The translations under genes and the position numbers were made by a program. Of a DNA stretch of 64,000 nucleotides, positions 23,028-32,325 are shown one piece after another (positions within the stretch are counted from its first letter, which is position 1; each line of letters starts with the position of its first letter). The notes beneath the pieces were generated by a model that had not been told where the DNA came from, searched no databases, and was given only the letters and a program-made list of their open reading frames with translations. This stretch comes from Cerrena zonata (taxonomy: Eukaryota; Basidiomycota; Agaricomycetes; Polyporales; Cerrenaceae): positions 144,323-208,322 of the forward strand of contig JASBNA010000072.1 in NCBI GenBank assembly GCA_038087015.1, read 5' to 3'.

Positions 23028-23522
23028 ACTAGTGATAATGGGCCTTTCAAGCGTAGATCAAGTCAAGTGAAAAACTAGGTATTGAAAAAAAAAAAAAAGA
23101 TAAAAAAGTTCGAGGAAAAAAAATTCAACAATCAAAACTGCTGAAACGGCCCGGTATTTGATCACGGCCAAAAGCACAAGGTAGCCTTCATTTCAGTGTC
23201 TGTACTTCAAACTACATTATCACTCTACTCTATTCCAGAGGCTTCGTTCTTGTCTACTGCCCTCCAAACACATAAGCTTTGAACTCTCTATAGACTCAGT
23301 TGCATGTATTTGTTGATTAAGGTTGGGGGCATTACGTCAAACGAAAAAAAGAAAAGAAATCGGAAAATCAGAACGTTTTGGTGTATGGGTGTGATACTGC
23401 TTTGATGTACGGGTTGGAAAATTTGAAAGAAAAAAAGTATACTGAAAGCTATGAAGGCAATATAATTCCCAATAAAAGAAGGTTTGTCATTTGCAACATC
23501 CTCTACTCCCACTCCGACCAAA
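23028..23522. promoter_or_regulatory. Divergent intergenic region OAC1/CYM1
   Basis: About 500 bp shared upstream region of two divergently transcribed mitochondrial protein genes. It contains A tracts near 23083-23120 but no element I can name. Confidence 0.4.
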
Positions 23523-26500
23523 ATGCTTAGATACGCAAGAGCAGCATCTTCTAATGCTGCCGGCATGAGAAACAGTGGCACTTCCTTTTTGAGAAAAAGA
23601 TGTTTGGCTACTTCTGTCCATCCATCTGCATCTCAGCTTGAGTCTTTGAGTAAATATCCAGTTGGTCTTAATGTTCACGGTTACGTTATTGAAAACGTTC
23701 AGCCAATTCCAGAGTTTTCTTTAGTTGCTGTCAAGTTGAAGCATGGTAAAACTGGACTGCAGCATTTACACTTGGACGCTCCTCATGATAAGAATAATGT
23801 CTTTCTGGTTGCATTTAAAACAAATCCTCCGGATTCAACTGGGGTACCTCATATTTTAGAACATACTACTTTATGTGGTTCTGCAAAATACCCAGTGAGA
23901 GATCCATTCTTCAAGATGCTTAATCGTTCATTAAGTAATTTCATGAATGCTATGACTGGTCATGATTATACTTTCTATCCATTTGCAACAACTAATCAAA
24001 AAGATTTTGAAAATTTAATGGATGTTTACTTATCTTCAGTTTTCGAACCCTTATTATCCTATGAAGATTTCATGCAAGAAGGATGGAGATTAGAACAATC
24101 TGATCTTGATGATCCAAAGAGTGATATCATTTTTAAAGGGGTTGTTTATAATGAAATGAAGGGACAATATTCGAGTACCGCATATTATTATTGGATTAGA
24201 TTTCAAGAATCAATTTATGCCTCATTGAAAAACTCTGGGGGTGATCCTTCCAAAATTACTAATTTACAATATGAAGATTTAATTGATTATCATTCTAATA
24301 ATTATCATCCTTCAAATTCTAAAACTTTTACCTACGGTTCTTTACCTTTGATTAATCATTTACAAAAATTGAATGAGGCTTTGATTCCATTCGGTAATCG
24401 TAATGCCAAACCAATTGTAAGAAAACCTATTTTCCTGTCAAATAATTTACCAAAAGATAAATTTAATGTCGTTGTTAAAGGTCCTGTTGATACCATGTCA
24501 AGTAAACCTGCTAACGAGCAATATCAATCTTCAATTACTTGGGCTATTGGTAACCCTCTTGATGAATCTCAACAGTATGATATTTTTAAATGGAAAATTT
24601 TGAGTTCCTTACTTTGTGATGGTCATAATTCACCATTTTATCAAGAATTAATCGAAACTCAATATGGTGAAGATTTTTCAATCAATTCGGGTTTGGATTC
24701 GACAACTGCTCTTTTATCTTTTAGCATGGGTCTTAATAACCTTTCATTAGAGAAAGTTGAAGGGTTGGAATCTAAAATTATTCAAATATTGAATGATAAA
24801 GTATTGCCAGAGCTTTCTAAAGGCTCAGAAAGTAAATACACTGAAAGAATTGATGCACTTTTACATCAAATTGAATTAAATTTCAAGAAACACAAACCAG
24901 ATTTTGGTTTGGGTCTTTTAAGCTCGGTGGTTTCTTCGTGGGTGAATGGTCTTAATCCAATTAAAACTTTACAAGTTGAAAATATTTTGAATAGATTCAA
25001 AGAAGATTATTCTCAAAATGGTTTAAATCTTTTCAAAGAAATGGTTGAGAATACTCTTTTAAATGAAAACACTCAAAGATTTAAATTCACCATGGAACCT
25101 TCCGAAAGTTTCAGTAAGGATTTGGTTAATGAAGAAGCTCAAAGATTAAATGAAAAGGTCTCTCAATTGAATGAAGAAGATAAAGATATCATCTATCAAA
25201 GAAGTAAAATGTTGTTGGAAAAACAACAAAAAAAAGAAGATGTTTCAGTCTTACCTACTTTAACCCTTAAAGATATTTCAAGAACTGGGGATTTCTATCC
25301 TTTGCAATTCACAAAGTTTGATAATGATTCAAAAAAGATACAAAAAAGAATTGTTGATAGCAATGGCTTAATTTATGTTACTGGTGCAAAAGACTTATCT
25401 TATTTCCCACCTAAATACTACAAATACTTACCTTTATTTAATAGTTGTTTAACCAATTTGGCTGGTACTTCAAAAACATCAATAGTTGACTTAGAAACCA
25501 AAATTCAAAGGCTTACTGGCGGTATCACTTTCAATGTTAGTGCTAAAACCGATCCTTATAATATTGGTCAAACCAAATTGAAATATTTAATTAATGGTAT
25601 GTCATTAAAGGACAAATCCCAAAATATTTATGATTTATGGAGCGAAATTTTGAATGATACAAAACTTGATGCTAATGATGAAATTGTGGTTGATAAATTA
25701 TATACTCTTATCAAGAATTTAGCTCAAAATCAAATTAATGTTATTGCTGAAAGAGGACACTCTTATGCTAATGCACATTCCAATGCTCAACTCACTCCTA
25801 CAAAATATGTGAATGATTTATTAGGAGGCTTAGAGCAAGTTAAGTTCATTACAGAACTTAATCAGAACTTGGAGAAACGTGGTAAGGAGTTCTTAACAAG
25901 CGAACTTTTACCTATCTTGCAAGAAATTAGAAGTTTGATTGTCAATGGCTACACTGAAAATGGCATCGGTGGTGGATTTGAGTACAATTTGGTTGGTGAT
26001 AAAGATGCGGTCATAGAGAATGAAACTTTGGTTCAGACTTTTGACAGCTCTTTGAAATCCAGTAATGATTACATTTCCAAGAGCAACCAAATTGCACAAT
26101 TAACCTCGAGTTTTGCCTCTAACAATTTGGGTTTGGGTAGCAAAACTTTAATCAATCTCCCATTCCCAGTTGGATATGCTTCATTAGCCAAATTGGGTGC
26201 TGAATATACTAGTAAAGATGGTGCTTCATTACAGGTATTATCACAACTCTTAACTTTTAAACATTTACATTCTGTTATTAGAGAAGCCAATGGTGCTTAC
26301 GGTGGTGGTTTGAATTTTGATGGTTTGGGTGGTACCATTAACTACTACTCTTACAGAGATCCAAATCCTCTCAAGTCAATTGATTCTTTTAAAGCCACTC
26401 CTCAAATTGCTGTTGATAAAATCACCAGTGCATGGGACTTGAAGGATTTGCAAGAGGCGAAATTGGCCATTTTCCAAAGTGTTGATGCGCCAAGTCATAT

Positions 26501-26723
26501 TGCAAGTCAAGGCTCTTCAAACTTTTTGGAAGGTATCACTGATGAAATGAGACAAGAAAGAAGAGAAAGGTTTTTAGATGTTAATCAGCAAGATTTGCAA
26601 TTTGTCGCAGAGAAATATTTGGTCAGTAACCAAGATGTAGTATCTGTTATTGGTGATGCTGAAAATTTGAAAGTTGATCCATCTTGGGAAATCAAGTCTT
26701 TAGCTGCAATCATAGAAGCTTAA
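23523..26723 (+). CDS. CYM1: Cym1 mitochondrial presequence protease
   Basis: A 1066-residue M16C metalloprotease of the mitochondrial matrix that degrades cleaved presequences and other peptides. The ATG at 23523 gives a basic, Ala/Ser-rich targeting peptide (MLRYARAASSNAAGMRNS); the frame is open upstream to 23484 without an ATG. The inverted zinc motif HXXEH is HILEHTTLCGS at about residue 109, with the distal Glu in GVVYNEMKGQYSS. Full family length with no breaks, which shows that the frame problems elsewhere in the window are not uniform. Confidence 0.95.
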   Translation: MLRYARAASSNAAGMRNSGTSFLRKRCLATSVHPSASQLESLSKYPVGLNVHGYVIENVQPIPEFSLVAVKLKHGKTGLQHLHLDAPHDKNNVFLVAFKTNPPDSTGVPHILEHTTLCGSAKYPVRDPFFKMLNRSLSNFMNAMTGHDYTFYPFATTNQKDFENLMDVYLSSVFEPLLSYEDFMQEGWRLEQSDLDDPKSDIIFKGVVYNEMKGQYSSTAYYYWIRFQESIYASLKNSGGDPSKITNLQYEDLIDYHSNNYHPSNSKTFTYGSLPLINHLQKLNEALIPFGNRNAKPIVRKPIFLSNNLPKDKFNVVVKGPVDTMSSKPANEQYQSSITWAIGNPLDESQQYDIFKWKILSSLLCDGHNSPFYQELIETQYGEDFSINSGLDSTTALLSFSMGLNNLSLEKVEGLESKIIQILNDKVLPELSKGSESKYTERIDALLHQIELNFKKHKPDFGLGLLSSVVSSWVNGLNPIKTLQVENILNRFKEDYSQNGLNLFKEMVENTLLNENTQRFKFTMEPSESFSKDLVNEEAQRLNEKVSQLNEEDKDIIYQRSKMLLEKQQKKEDVSVLPTLTLKDISRTGDFYPLQFTKFDNDSKKIQKRIVDSNGLIYVTGAKDLSYFPPKYYKYLPLFNSCLTNLAGTSKTSIVDLETKIQRLTGGITFNVSAKTDPYNIGQTKLKYLINGMSLKDKSQNIYDLWSEILNDTKLDANDEIVVDKLYTLIKNLAQNQINVIAERGHSYANAHSNAQLTPTKYVNDLLGGLEQVKFITELNQNLEKRGKEFLTSELLPILQEIRSLIVNGYTENGIGGGFEYNLVGDKDAVIENETLVQTFDSSLKSSNDYISKSNQIAQLTSSFASNNLGLGSKTLINLPFPVGYASLAKLGAEYTSKDGASLQVLSQLLTFKHLHSVIREANGAYGGGLNFDGLGGTINYYSYRDPNPLKSIDSFKATPQIAVDKITSAWDLKDLQEAKLAIFQSVDAPSHIASQGSSNFLEGITDEMRQERRERFLDVNQQDLQFVAEKYLVSNQDVVSVIGDAENLKVDPSWEIKSLAAIIEA

Positions 26724-27939
26724 TTTATCATTTAATACAACTTACCCTCCTATATAGATTTCTTGTAAATAATACACATTTAAATTATTTAGAGTTCTTT
26801 GTACTAGTTGCCTTTAAATTGTTTATTTTACAGAGTCTAAAATGCTGAACAAAACTTTTCACGAATTTTCTCATTTTTTTGCAACAATTGAAAATACTTC
26901 AAATGAAGCATCAAATCAATAACTATGGCGTAAAAAAATTGTCAGACAATAAAGGTCTGCAGATGATGTAGTGGCCTATCTATACTGATAGGTACAATAC
27001 ATCATCAAATGAAGACACAAATTATATTTAAAGTTTGTGTTAATCCATAAATGAGGCATTATGATAATGTGCATATATAAATAAATAGGCATTTCCATAT
27101 TAAATGGAAAAATCTTCTACTCGACGTGGGCCGTGGACCAAAGTGATGCTTCTAATTGGTTGAAGCATGGTCGTCGACCTATGGAGAGTTCTTTATATTC
27201 GGTAATAAATATTTCTATATAATATTCATGAATTGGCTTTGGATACTTAAGCTTAATCGTAATAAGTTATTTCCTCCCTTTGAATAACGTGAAAAGATTA
27301 ATCTGACAGTATCGAATTAATCCACTGTGCTACCAAGTATTAGTATGTATTTGACTAATACTACTTATGCGTGTGTTATGGTCAACCGTACTAGAACTAT
27401 GTATCTAATACTAATGGATACTGGTGGTTGATTATGGGCCGGATCTACCCACATAACCCGATAAAAATAAAGTAAAAAGCCTGTCCACTTATCAGTTAGA
27501 AGGAAAACACTTGAGAATTAGGAAAACCTCATAGTTAAAGGAAAGCAAATGGTATTTACAATCAATAAATGTATTTTATTTAAAATTTATTTTAAGTAAT
27601 TTTATACATCGTTTATATACCTTATATGAATATATGACCCGGTCGCATTTTGGAGCTATGGACAAATAATATTGTTTCAAGTTTAAGATTGAGATATAAA
27701 ATCTAAAAGGGATTTTTTTCCATCTGTTACCCAGTACGTTTCTTAATTTTTTCGACGACAAAAAAAATCCGACAAAGTCAAAAAGCTAAAGTGAGCTCTC
27801 TAAAACTTAATTAATATTATTATATTCCAAATATTGTCTGAAACTGATTACTAAGCTGAAAAATAACTGTGCAAAAACTTTTTTAAAAAACATTTAATAT
27901 TACTATAAAGCCAAAATGTGCTTTCCACGACAAGAAAGT
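26724..27939. other. Gene-poor region with a cluster of perfect stem-loops
   Basis: No credible ORF on either strand. From 26962 to 27457 it holds a series of short, perfect or nearly perfect inverted repeats, described as a separate candidate structured element. 27460-27939 is AT-rich with no assignable content and leads into the first tRNA gene. Confidence 0.55.
26962..27457. ncRNA. Candidate structured RNA or hairpin element (unidentified)
   Basis: Six consecutive stem-loops are visible. (1) 26962-27006: GATGATGTA with TACATCATC and inner CCTATC with GATAGG. (2) 27015-27040: ACACAAA with TTTGTGT. (3) 27092-27110: TTTCCAT with ATGGAAA. (4) 27121-27177: nested TCGACG/CGTCGA, GACCA/TGGTC and ATGCTTC/GAAGCAT, the 3' arm being continuous. 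(5) 27336-27362: AGTATTAGT with ACTAATACT. (6) 27375-27457: nested GTTATG/CATAAC, TCAACC/GGTTGA and GTATC/GATAC. I do not recognise U1, U2, U4, U5, RNase P/MRP or SRP signatures. Strand is unknown, because the stems read equally on both. It could also be mobile-element debris. Confidence 0.3.
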
Positions 27940-28023
27940 GGAGGGTTGGCCGAGTGGTCTAAGGCGGCAGACTTAAGATCTGCTGGACAGTTGTCCGCGC
28001 GAGTTCGAACCTCGCATCCTTCA
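27940..28023 (+). tRNA. tRNA-Leu(UAA), copy 1
   Basis: An 84-nt class II tRNA. The acceptor stem GGAGGGT pairs with ATCCTTC, with discriminator A at 28023. D stem GCC/GGC, anticodon stem GCAGA/TCTGC and loop CTTAAGA give anticodon TAA. The long variable arm GGACA/TGTCC and T arm GCGAG-TTCGAAC-CTCGC (B box) complete the fold. There is no intron and no encoded CCA. A T-rich terminator follows directly. It reads UUA, the dominant leucine codon in these genes. Confidence 0.97.
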
Positions 28024-29118
28024 TTATTTTTCTTTTTTGCAACCGCGCATTCTGATTTAACTGCGAAATTGTCTACTTTAGCCATAGTTTTTGTTCAAGA
28101 ATTAAACTCTTATATTTAGTTCTATTTATTTAATTATGAAGACACAATGACATTTAATCTCCTTAAAGCCATTGCATCAAATTCAAAATTGCTAAATGAA
28201 AAGTTGTACCACGTGCAAGCGTTATCAGGTATTCAACAATATTGGGTGATAAATAACTTTTGTTCGAAAGAGAACTTATCTTAATAAACTTAAAAGCAAG
28301 CAAAATTTAACTTTGTATTAAAACCAGGAAGCATTGCGAAAGCCAGTTTTTGGGAAATTTTAGAAATTAAATGGCTTACAAAATCCTTTAATATAGATAT
28401 TTTCTTAACAGTGTAGAAAAATCAACATAAACGTAATATAATGCAATCAAGAATATGAAAAAGAGAATTCGACGTAGCTGTTGGTGATTTTATGAAAAAG
28501 AATTTCAAACTCGGTTAAACAGAAAATTTAAAATAATTCTCTGGGAACTTTTCAACAAATTAGAAGGTAGGTTCTTACCTAGATTGTCCCGAGTTCTTAC
28601 TCAAAGGTTCCATTTATCTAGATCGTAAGTATAAAGAATGTTTCATATCATAAAGAAGTATTCGTAAATTAATCACATAAACTATAAAGCCTTAATCAAG
28701 GTATTGCCTTATCATTGCTAGACACAATTTGCTATCAAGAAAAAAAGAGTTCTTTTATATTAACAATCATAGTTCTTTTATATCAACAGACATAACACCT
28801 CCTTATTCAAATCGTAACAAGTGGGAAACAGTTAATAATTCTAGAAGATGAATTTGGTCCCTCATATAAAGACAAAGATTTCAAAATTATTTTCAAGAGA
28901 ATTTCATTATACCTGAAAAGAAATCATTGTTATGCCTTCAATAATAATAAGACTAATTATGATACAATAATTGGCTCTAAGTTATGCTTTCGAATTTTAT
29001 AGACACGAAGGGGGGTTTTCTTGCAAAAAAATAAAAGTACGATTTCCTTGTCACTCAAAGTAACCGAAGGCTCAAACGGTGAATTTGCAATTTGCTTTAC
29101 TAAAAACTGCCGTTAAAG
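28024..29118. other. Gene-poor AT-rich stretch after tRNA-Leu
   Basis: No intact gene. A CACGTG site lies at 28210-28215. A direct repeat AGTTCTTTTATAT(T/C)AACA occurs twice near 28749-28785, and a G6 run lies near 29010. Short open stretches look like decayed coding DNA but cannot be named. Confidence 0.45.
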
Positions 29119-29223
29119 ATGACTCCCCGTGAATTAGAACTTCAACGAGAAATCTACAGAACTTTTCTTAACCGCGGGGTCTTGGAAGTCAAATTACTCA
29201 TCTCTCAAGAAGTTCTTCTTTAG
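29119..29223 (+). pseudogene. Short orphan ORF resembling the N-terminus of Nse1 (tentative relic)
   Basis: A 34-codon ORF from an ATG, MTPRELELQREIYRTFLNRG then VLEVKLLISQEVLL and a stop. The pattern RxFLxRGVLE resembles the start of Smc5/6 subunit Nse1. No continuation was found in the other frames downstream and no clear 5' splice site follows, so if the resemblance is real this is a decayed fragment. Chance similarity of such a short peptide cannot be excluded. Confidence 0.2.
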
Positions 29224-29789
29224 TACCATTTCTATACTGCTGTAACTCAATTTACCTTACACTTTTACCTTGAATGAACTATATCATTCTTGTAGCCCTT
29301 TCAGTATACTTCACTTATTTTCCATAGCTTCACAAAATTCCGCAAGATGTAAAATCAGAACAAAGATAAATAATTTTGCAGCCAACCCACGCAAAACAAG
29401 CAGATGTACTTCTTGTTTCCGGGATCAGACAGCTGTGTTTGGGGTTTATATTTTGCTTTTGAAAAATGAAAAAAAGAATCGATGGCGACTAAGGAGGACT
29501 TTCTAATGTGTGCTTTTGTTTCTTTTCATCCCTGCTCCACGGATAAGTCAAGTCAAGGAAGTAAAAGCATACAGAGGCAGACAGGAAAAAGAGCCAAGAG
29601 TGCTGGACATTTCTTCAAGAGAAAATGGCTCAAAATATGCACATTATTTGACTTAATAACTGAATAAAGAAAAAATTGAGTTTCCACCTATTTCAATTGA
29701 ATATTCCAAATAATTTAAACCCGGTAAAGTCAAAATAAACCCCTGAAGCTAGTTTTTATTTTTTTATTTTTATTTTTATTTTTTTTAAA

Positions 29790-29889
29790 AATGGTAGAAT
29801 CTCTTTGTAAAGCGTGTCATCTTTATGCAAGGACAATGCTAGTCTTCTCTGTATTGTTAAAATTGACGAATGTACTATCCGAAGATAGT
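29790..29889 (-). ncRNA. SNR6: U6 spliceosomal snRNA
   Basis: Read on the minus strand, a 5' hairpin ACTATC-TTCG-GATAGT (29889-29874) is followed by AACAATACAGAGAAGACTAG. This holds the invariant ACAGAGA box (29852-29846) and the AGC triad (29840-29838). The intramolecular stem-loop sequence GTCCTTGCATAAAGATGAC differs from the Saccharomyces CC/GG pairs by matching CTT/AAG pairs, so it remains foldable. The sequence then runs CGCTTTACAAAGAGAT and a T5 run (rc of 29787-29791) that ends Pol III transcription. A TATA-like TTATATGT lies about 25-35 bp upstream (29912-29930). Length of about 100 nt fits U6. It sits between two Pol III tRNA genes. Confidence 0.93.
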
Positions 29890-29935
29890 TTTTTTTTGTC
29901 GTTTTTTTTTTTTTACATATAAGAATATATATTTA
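29890..29935 (-). promoter_or_regulatory. Putative U6 upstream promoter (TATA plus A tract)
   Basis: On the U6 strand, a TATA-like element around 29915-29930 is followed by a 13-A tract (29902-29914) and a 9-A tract just before the inferred 5' end. Placement near -30 suits a TFIIIB-directed U6 promoter. A downstream B box could not be found with confidence. Confidence 0.45.
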
Positions 29936-30060
29936 ATAAATATTTACTTATATATACCTAGAGTGGTAAAGACTATGTTTATTCAAGAAAACCCATGTCG
30001 AATTAAGTTATGTGATAGAGATGGTTTGTGCTGGTTGAGTTGAGTTCCCAGAGGAACTAC

Positions 30061-30408
30061 TTAGTTTAATTTATAGATCGAGTGCCGAAATATAATAAGA
30101 TACCAATTTTTTCGCAGCCTTTCTGACTCCTGCTTCTGCGATAGTCGAAAGTCCTGAACTTTTAAAAGGATCAGGTGGTATCTATTAATAGTTCGGATTT
30201 GTTTGGTGTCCAGAGAAGCGTTGGCTATAAAAAGAGACCAAGTTCTGTCAGGGACAGTTTGTGTCGAAGGATACTGGCAGTAAGCCCAAATGAGGTAGGT
30301 TGCATTGCATTCTAAATAGACATGGGTGAGAAACTCGTCTGGAATAAGGTCCCGGGAAAATCTGGGATCTACCTGGCGACCGCAAAACAGACATTGGGGC
30401 TTGTTCAC
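30061..30408 (-). pseudogene. C-terminal relic of a LINE (L1/Zorro-like) reverse-transcriptase ORF
   Basis: The minus strand encodes about 115 residues without an ATG start and with a stop just upstream (30415-30417). It carries CLFCGRQ, then about 19 residues on HVYLEC, followed by an aromatic/basic helix region. This C-x2-C...H-x4-C arrangement is that of the zinc-binding domain at the C-terminus of LINE-type ORF2 proteins. CTG-clade yeasts carry L1-clade Zorro elements. Downstream in its orientation lie an untranslated stretch and A tracts next to the U6 gene. The rest of the element (endonuclease, RT core) was not found. The call rests on motif spacing, not on alignment. Confidence 0.42.
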
Positions 30409-30608
30409 AAATGTTCATAGTTTAAGACCTAGGTTGAAAATATGGATGTGATCAGTGTTGACGTCGGGAGAGAAATAGAAGGTCTTGATATGTTTCTAAA
30501 ATCTTGTTTTTTTTTTTTTCACGTATATCTTGAAAATAACTTTGAAAATTTTGTCTACTGAAATATACCTCAAGATAAAAAACGGGATAAAATCTACATT
30601 TATAAAAT

Positions 30609-30692
30609 GGAGGGTTGGCCGAGTGGTCTAAGGCGGCAGACTTAAGATCTGCTGGACAGTTGTCCGCGCGAGTTCGAACCTCGCATCCTTCA
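30609..30692 (+). tRNA. tRNA-Leu(UAA), copy 2
   Basis: Base-for-base identical over 84 nt to the copy 2,669 bp upstream, on the same strand. Same acceptor, anticodon loop CTTAAGA (anticodon TAA), variable arm and B box. Followed by a T-rich terminator. Flanking sequence differs beyond the first few bases, so the duplicated unit is essentially the gene itself. Confidence 0.97.
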
Positions 30693-30948
30693 TTATTTTT
30701 TCAATTTTTTTTAATTCAAATTCATTCAATATGAATTTTTTAGCACTCCAAATGAAGCATTACGTAGCTAAATTCATCATATCTCTTCTCTGGTTACTTG
30801 GACAATATAACAAAATACCTACAAGTGGCTAGTTGACATTAAACGTAAATATATCATTTAAGTAAAGATACAAAATATTATATACAAGGGCGAAGAGAAA
30901 CGGTTAGTGGAGAGGTTAAATAAATCATGAAATGCTAGAGCAAATCCC

Positions 30949-31164
30949 TTAAACACGATGGGATCTGGTGTAATCCTTAGGAATAACATCCGGCACCTTT
31001 CTTCTCTTTGATTCGGTGAAAAGACAGTGTCTTTTGGCCCTTGGATCATACAAAATCAAATTCAATCTTGGAGACTGTCTATTTATACGGAAGTATTTTT
31101 CATATCCTGTTTTTGCTTGAGAAACAAGCTTAACCATAGTATGGAGAGTCTTAGCTTTGGCCAT
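30949..31164 (-). CDS. MRPL39: Mitochondrial ribosomal protein bL33m (Mrpl39)
   Basis: A 71-residue basic protein of the large mitochondrial ribosomal subunit. The pattern VKLVSQAKTGYEKYFRINRQ, then LILYDPRAKRHCLFTESKRRKV, aligns by eye with Saccharomyces Mrpl39 (70 residues) and bacterial L33, with the family YDP...RH.LF.E.K core. The start ATG is at 31164. It is the first gene of a block whose Saccharomyces orthologues lie together on chromosome XIII (MRPL39 is YML009C). Confidence 0.9.
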   Translation of the reverse strand: MAKAKTLHTMVKLVSQAKTGYEKYFRINRQSPRLNLILYDPRAKRHCLFTESKRRKVPDVIPKDYTRSHRV

Positions 31165-31551
31165 CTTGAGTCTATCTTTCCACCTGTAGTCAATCGATGA
31201 TGATTAAATGAAAAGTACTTCAACTTTCACTTTTTTTTTTTCAATTTTTTTAACTTCGTTCTTCTAGCGAGTACCGTAGACTTCCTAATGAGGAAACATC
31301 TGACAAAGTTGGCAAATATTGCTTTATTTGACCCAATGACGCGCAAAAAACAGGCTTTTTTCTCTTTTTTTTTTTTTTCAAAACAAAACTGAGCAAAACT
31401 TGAATACTGGACACGCTATTCATAGATCGAAAATAGAATCAATTCTGAAGAAGTATTGGAAAAAAAGTACTCCTCTAATAACCAAGGGTTTGACATACGA
31501 GGATCTTATTAGAGATATTAGAATACTTGGAAGAGTAGAAAAGTCATCAAG
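31165..31551. promoter_or_regulatory. Divergent intergenic region MRPL39/ERV25
   Basis: About 390 bp between divergent starts. Two T tracts (near 31229 and 31366) are the only obvious features. A frame opening at 31400 without an ATG (ILKKYWKKSTPLITKGL...) overlaps the ERV25 start and looks non-genic. Confidence 0.4.
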
Positions 31552-32193
31552 ATGTTGTTATCATCCTCATTTATATTTGCTATTTCGTATTTGTTGGCCA
31601 GTGTATGTTGTTTGCAATTAGAAGTTTCAGCTTCCACTAAGCCAGAACCAACATGTATTCGTGATTTTGTTGCTGAAGGTCAATTGGTAGTTGTTAATTT
31701 GAAGACTGATGGACGTGTTGGAGATGGACAACAATTGAATTTGAGAGTTGTTGACTCTTTGGGTAATGAACATAGTCGTAGAAACGATATCGCTGGTGAT
31801 ATTAGAGTTGCATTTACCAGTCATCATAGTGCAGCTTTTGATGTTTGTTTCACTAATCAATTAGAAAGTAAATATTCTAAACACGCTGTTTCTAGACATA
31901 TTGAATTAGATATTGAAAGTGGTGCTGCCGCAAGAGATTGGAATGCAGTTCAAGCAGCTGAAAAATTAAAACCAGTTGAAGTTGAATTACTTAGAATTGA
32001 AGAAATGACCTCTGAAATTGTTAATGAATTACAATATTTAAAGAGAAGAGAAGAAAGAATGAGAGATACCAATGAATCTACCAATTCAAGAGTTAAAAAC
32101 TTTTCTTTAATCGTTATTTGTGCTTTAGTTGGGTTAGGTGTTTGGCAAATTCAATATTTGAGACATTACTTCAAAGTTAAGCATATTATTTAA
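31552..32193 (+). CDS. ERV25: Erv25, p24-family COPII cargo receptor
   Basis: A 213-residue type I membrane protein. Signal peptide at residues 1-21 (ending ...LASVCC), luminal GOLD domain with ECIRDFV-like [14 protein letters not shown], a coiled coil (about 140-178), a single membrane span ([20 protein letters not shown]) and a short cytosolic tail [10 protein letters not shown]. The aromatic and basic residues in the tail fit COPII/COPI sorting. It forms heteromeric p24 complexes with Emp24 for ER-to-Golgi traffic. Saccharomyces ERV25 is YML012W, consistent with synteny. Confidence 0.93.
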   Translation: MLLSSSFIFAISYLLASVCCLQLEVSASTKPEPTCIRDFVAEGQLVVVNLKTDGRVGDGQQLNLRVVDSLGNEHSRRNDIAGDIRVAFTSHHSAAFDVCFTNQLESKYSKHAVSRHIELDIESGAAARDWNAVQAAEKLKPVEVELLRIEEMTSEIVNELQYLKRREERMRDTNESTNSRVKNFSLIVICALVGLGVWQIQYLRHYFKVKHII

Positions 32194-32325
32194 GCTTCAT
32201 TCTCCTCTACTTAACCTGTATTATTAGTCATACTAAGATTACAATCAATCAAATAAAATCTTTCTAGGAAAATAAATAAAAAGTTAAAAATTATAATCAT
32301 TTATATAGAAATAATGTAGTTGAAT

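Noticed and set aside
23484..23522. N-terminal extension of CYM1 starting at 23484
   Set aside because: The first codon is TTG. The ATG at 23523 gives a proper mitochondrial presequence. The same reasoning set the starts of UNG1, AVT1, CHA1, the chitin deacetylase and the 62667 gene.
27370..27460. Reading TGTTATGG...CATAACC as a solo LTR with TG..CA ends
   Set aside because: No target-site duplication, primer-binding site, polypurine tract or second copy was found; the nested stems fit a hairpin better.
29480..29667. 61-codon ORF containing FKRKWLKICTLF in the gene-poor region
   Set aside because: Composition and codon use do not look coding and no homologue is recognised.
29846..30408. A U6-LINE chimeric retrotranscript
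   Set aside because: Such chimeras place U6 5' of the LINE end in one transcript; here the LINE fragment lies upstream of an apparently intact U6 with its own TATA-like element.
31400..31621. Open frame reading ILKKYWKKSTPLITKGLTYEDL upstream of ERV25
   Set aside because: No ATG start, overlaps the ERV25 start in another frame, and no relative is recognised.
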